DNA of 7,999 nucleotides, taken from NCBI GenBank assembly GCA_041164825.1, contig JBEAOO010000335.1, positions 1 to 7,999 on the forward strand. The letters are read 5' to 3'. Shown here one piece after another: positions 5,230 through 7,999 of this stretch (positions are counted from its first letter, which is position 1; every line of letters starts with the position of its first letter). The stretch is from JBEAOO01 sp041164825 (GTDB taxonomy: Bacteria > Pseudomonadota > Gammaproteobacteria > Burkholderiales > Burkholderiaceae_C). Below the pieces are notes generated by a model. It made no database searches. It was not told where the DNA came from and was given only the letters and a program-made list of their open reading frames with translations. The translations under genes and the position numbers were made by a program.

Positions 5230-6309
5230 TCACGGTGCGCCAAGCGCCGCGCGGCGCTGCTCGGCGGGCAAGGCGGCCAAGCGGCGCACCTCGGCAAAAA
5301 AGCGGGGGAAGTCACGGCCCTGCGCGGCATACAAGGCCTCAAACGCCGGCGCCCAGGCGGTGTAGGCCGCTTGCACGGCGAACGAGGCGTTGTTGGCCTG
5401 CGCAAACCAGCCATCGAAGCCGGCATAACCACCCCAGCGCTCCGCCTTGAGGCGGGCGTAGTTGGCTTGCAGCGACGCCTGCAGCGAGGCTTTGTCACGG
5501 CGTTTGTCGGCGTCAGGGGCCGCGCTGGCGTAGAGCGCGGCCAGCTTCTCGCGGTGCGCCAGCGTCAGCGCGCGGAAGTCTTGGCGGCGGGCGTCGAACT
5601 TCGCGTAGTCCTCACGCGCCTCGGCCGTGGCGCGCTGCGCCAACCAGCGCTCGGCGCCGATGCGTTCCACCGCGGTGGCAAACGACTCGTTGAACAGCGT
5701 GTCGCCGGCGGCATAAGCCACTTGGTGCGACAGCTCATGGATGATCAACCGCGCCAGTTCCCCCTCGGGGTAGCGGATGAAGGTGTTGAGCAGCGGGTCG
5801 GCAAAGAAGTCGCCGGGCAAGCGGCCGAGCGTGGAATAGGCCGGCACCGGGTAGACACTGACCTCCAGGCCTTGCGCGCGCAGCGTCTGGCCAAAGGCCT
5901 CGGCCTCGGCTTGGTCAAAGTAGCCGCGGTAGCCCACGCAACCGACGATGGGGAAGCACCAGGTCTGCAGCGTCAGGCTCAGCTCGGGCGTGGCCACCAC
6001 GTTCCACACCGCGGCGCTGCGGCCGAGGTCGGCATAGCGGCGGTAGCCGGCGTTGTCGGGCAGGCTGATGTCGCTCACGGCGAAATCGCGGATGCGCTGG
6101 CTCAGCGCCAAGCGCGCTTTGAGCCACTCGGGCGAGGCCGGGTCGGCCAGCACCTCGGGCACCGGCCGCGCCGCACGCAGCAAGGCCAGGTGGCCACTCA
6201 CCGAGGCGCCGTAGTAGCCCACCGTGCTGCAGCCGGAGGCGGCCAGCAGCATCACTCCGGCCAGCACGGCGGCCACTCCGCGACGCCAGACCACCCGGCC
6301 GGCGCTCAT
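5230..6309 (-). CDS. Lipoprotein of the predicted aminopeptidase family (HExxH metalloprotease)
   Basis: This 359-residue protein matches the putative aminopeptidase family (Pfam Aminopep, COG4324). The N-terminus is a lipoprotein signal: basic residues (RVVWRR, 5-10), a hydrophobic core, and AASG before Cys27, followed by STVGYYGASVSGHL as in relatives. It is therefore probably anchored to a membrane facing the periplasm. The zinc-protease motif HELSH (191-195) is intact, and NESFATAVE (207-215) supplies Glu208 as the likely third ligand, as in gluzincins. Conserved stretches LPDNAGYRRYADLGR (83-97), TWCFPIVGCVGYRGYF (116-131) and VPAYSTLG (155-162) also fit; Cys118 and Cys124 could form a disulfide. 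The start at 6309 is supported by a consensus GGAGGT 9 bases upstream and a 4-base ATGA overlap with the preceding oxidoreductase; the longer frame to 6423 lacks family likeness. Substrate and actual peptidase activity are unproven. Confidence 0.93.
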   Translation of the reverse strand: MSAGRVVWRRGVAAVLAGVMLLAASGCSTVGYYGASVSGHLALLRAARPVPEVLADPASPEWLKARLALSQRIRDFAVSDISLPDNAGYRRYADLGRSAAVWNVVATPELSLTLQTWCFPIVGCVGYRGYFDQAEAEAFGQTLRAQGLEVSVYPVPAYSTLGRLPGDFFADPLLNTFIRYPEGELARLIIHELSHQVAYAAGDTLFNESFATAVERIGAERWLAQRATAEAREDYAKFDARRQDFRALTLAHREKLAALYASAAPDADKRRDKASLQASLQANYARLKAERWGGYAGFDGWFAQANNASFAVQAAYTAWAPAFEALYAAQGRDFPRFFAEVRRLAALPAEQRRAALGAP

Positions 6310-7999
6310 GCCGGCGCCACCTCCACCAGGCAGTCGTAAAACGCGGGCGCATGGCCCAGGTCGGTGAGCTGCTGGTGGGTGAGCTCGTTCACATTGCTGC
6401 CATCGGCGCCGAGCTTGCGCCACCAGATGCCCAGCGCATTGACCACCCCGGGGCGCGCACGCAGGCTGATGCGGGCGCGGCTGAGCGTGCTGCCGCGGGC
6501 GTTGAACAGGCGCACCATTTGCCCGTCGGCAATGCCGCGCGGCGCGGCGTCGTCGGCGTGGATTTCCACCAGCGGCTCGCCCTCGATGTCGCGCAGGCTC
6601 TTGACGTTGACAAAGGTGGAGTTCAAAAAATTGCGCGCCGGCGGCGAGATCATCGCCAGCGGGTAGCGCGCGGCCAGCGCCGGGTTGCTCTGCACGCTCT
6701 CGAGGTTGGGCACGTGGTCGGGCACGCCGTAGATGGGTGAGTCAATGATGACGCGGCCGCTCGGTGTGGGGAACCCGCCTTCGGCGAATGGCGCATCGGC
6801 AATCGGCAGCTGCACCCAGCCGTTCGCGTTCAACACATCAAAGTCGACATCGCGGGTGAAGGCCTGGCGCGCCAGCTGCTCGTCGCTCTCTTGCAGACAC
6901 GCGTCGTCCAGCCCCATGCGCTGCGCCAAGCGGCGGAAGATCTCGGTGTTGGGCAGCGCCTGGCCCACGGGCGCGATGGCCGGCTGGTTGATCAGCACCG
7001 AGGTGTGGCCGTAGCTGGTGTGCACGTCGAGGTGTTCGAGCTGCGTGGTGGCGGGCAGCACGTAGTCGGCATGGTCGGCGGTGTCGGTCAAAAAATGTTC
7101 GAGCACCACGGTGAACAGGTTGTCGCGCGCAAAGCCCTTCGCCACCTGCACCGAGTCGGGCGCCACCGCCACCGGGTTGCTGTTGTAGACCACCACGGCC
7201 TCGATGCGCGGGCCGAATTCAGCCGAAGTCTCGCGCTGCAAGTCATCGCCAATGGTGCTCATGTTGATGGTGCGCGGGCGGCGGTCACCGAGCACATCGG
7301 GCCGCTGCAGCGCCGCGCGATTCACCGGAAACCAGCCCGACGACGAGAGCAACAAGCCCCCCGCCGCTGAGCGCCACGCGCCCACCAGGCAGGGCAGGAT
7401 GGCCACCAGCCGCACCGCGTTGCCGCCGCCGCGCACGCGCTGCATGCCGTAGTTCAGGCGGATGGCGGCGGGCTTCGTCGTGCCGTAGTCGTGCGCCAGG
7501 CCGCGCACCTCGTCGGCGCTGATGCCGCAGACCTCGGCCACGCGCTCGGGCGGCCACTGCAACGCGCGTTCGCGCAGCGCGGGCCAGCCGTCGGTGTACT
7601 GGGCGATGTAGTCGTGATCCAGCCAGTCATTGACGATCAGCTCGTGCATCAAGCCCAGCGCCAGCGCGCCATCGGTGCCCGGGCGCAGGGCGATGTGCTG
7701 GTGGCATTTGTCGGCGGTCTCGGTGCGGCGCGGGTCGATGCAAATCAGCTTGGCACCGTTGCGTTTGGCCGCTTGGGCAAAGGTCCAAAAGTGCAGGTTC
7801 GAGGCGATCGAGTTGCTGCCCCAGATCAGGATGAGTTGGCTGTGCGCAAACTGCGCCAAGTGCATGCCGACCTTGCCGCCGTAGGTGGCGGCCAGCGCCT
7901 CGCCGCCCGCCGAAGCGCAGATGGTGCGCGCCAGCAGCGAGGCACCCAGGCGGTGAAAAAACCGCGCCGCAATGCTCTCGCCCTGGATCAACCCCATGG
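6306..7999 (-). CDS. Molybdopterin oxidoreductase (DMSO reductase superfamily), 5' end outside the window
   Basis: This is the C-terminal 563 residues and more of a catalytic subunit that binds Mo-bis(molybdopterin guanine dinucleotide). The frame runs off the right edge, and the ATG at 7997 gives an MGLIQGES stretch that is internal in relatives. Family members are often about 700 residues, so the N-terminal iron-sulfur region is probably missing. Counting from that Met, cofactor-binding motifs are LILIWGSNS (55-63), CIDPRRTETA (86-95) and LRPGTDGALAL (104-114). Further on are VVYNSNPVAV, TDTADHADYVLPATTQLEHLD, and a C-terminal molydopterin-binding domain (VEIHADDAAPRGIADGQMV). Cys27 (TICASAGGE) is a possible Mo ligand, but I cannot align it with confidence. 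The substrate is not readable; thiosulfate/polysulfide reductase-like and formate dehydrogenase-like relatives exist. No electron-transfer subunit follows; the lipoprotein gene overlaps its stop by 4 bases. No twin-arginine signal can be assessed. Confidence 0.93.
   Translation of the reverse strand, partial: MGLIQGESIAARFFHRLGASLLARTICASAGGEALAATYGGKVGMHLAQFAHSQLILIWGSNSIASNLHFWTFAQAAKRNGAKLICIDPRRTETADKCHQHIALRPGTDGALALGLMHELIVNDWLDHDYIAQYTDGWPALRERALQWPPERVAEVCGISADEVRGLAHDYGTTKPAAIRLNYGMQRVRGGGNAVRLVAILPCLVGAWRSAAGGLLLSSSGWFPVNRAALQRPDVLGDRRPRTINMSTIGDDLQRETSAEFGPRIEAVVVYNSNPVAVAPDSVQVAKGFARDNLFTVVLEHFLTDTADHADYVLPATTQLEHLDVHTSYGHTSVLINQPAIAPVGQALPNTEIFRRLAQRMGLDDACLQESDEQLARQAFTRDVDFDVLNANGWVQLPIADAPFAEGGFPTPSGRVIIDSPIYGVPDHVPNLESVQSNPALAARYPLAMISPPARNFLNSTFVNVKSLRDIEGEPLVEIHADDAAPRGIADGQMVRLFNARGSTLSRARISLRARPGVVNALGIWWRKLGADGSNVNELTHQQLTDLGHAPAFYDCLVEVAPA
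6319..6324 (-). promoter_or_regulatory. Ribosome binding site of the aminopeptidase-family lipoprotein
   Basis: GGAGGT on the minus strand is a full match to the anti-Shine-Dalgarno complement, with 9 bases between it and the ATG at 6309. It lies in the last codons of the oxidoreductase gene and decides the start of the lipoprotein over longer in-frame alternatives. Confidence 0.75.

Noticed and set aside
4990..6339. Plus-strand frame of 449 codons opposite the PHA-system and aminopeptidase genes
   Set aside because: Low-complexity Gly/His/Arg/Gln translation opposite two genes with clear family motifs; an antisense shadow.
6310..6423. Upstream start at 6423 for the aminopeptidase-family lipoprotein
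   Set aside because: It would bury the lipoprotein signal behind 38 Arg/Pro-rich residues that lie out of frame inside the oxidoreductase gene; the GGAGGT site and ATGA overlap favour 6309.
6351..7884. Several plus-strand frames opposite the molybdopterin oxidoreductase
   Set aside because: All lie antisense to a continuous frame with molybdopterin-binding motifs, and none shows a domain of its own.

Overview
The window is GC-rich, gene-dense chromosomal DNA from a bacterium. Codon use, gene content and the ABC transporter/ibaG/murA arrangement suggest a betaproteobacterium of the order Burkholderiales, probably a member of the Comamonadaceae; this placement is inferred from protein resemblance, not from a search. 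I see no rRNA, tRNA, CRISPR array, insertion sequence, prophage or toxin-antitoxin genes. Most of the window looks like core metabolism and cell-envelope genes, and I found no convincing sign of an undescribed defence or mobile system.

Left block (2-3416, minus strand, read right to left): a DrrA/YadG-type ABC ATPase, an ABC-2 type permease joined to it by a 4-base ATGA overlap, a BolA/IbaG-family protein, and murA (first committed step of peptidoglycan synthesis). All four run in one direction, with gaps of 24-36 and 116 bases around ibaG, and probably form one operon. The last bases of murA also contain an ATG that could start the next gene, possibly hisG, outside the window.

Middle block (3547-4733, plus strand): an unnamed TPR-like helical repeat protein, divergent from the ABC operon, followed by a small acyl-CoA-binding protein with all its ligand-contact residues.

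Right block (4900-7999, minus strand, read right to left): the C-terminal part of a molybdopterin oxidoreductase whose 5' end lies outside the window, a lipoprotein of the predicted aminopeptidase family with an HExxH motif (ATGA overlap plus a consensus ribosome binding site), and a small polyhydroxyalkanoate-system protein. The last converges on the acyl-CoA-binding gene across a 166-base gap that holds a nested inverted repeat.

Functionally, the left block serves the envelope and wall. The centre and right combine acyl-CoA and polyester-storage functions with an orphan-looking molybdenum enzyme whose substrate cannot be read from the sequence.
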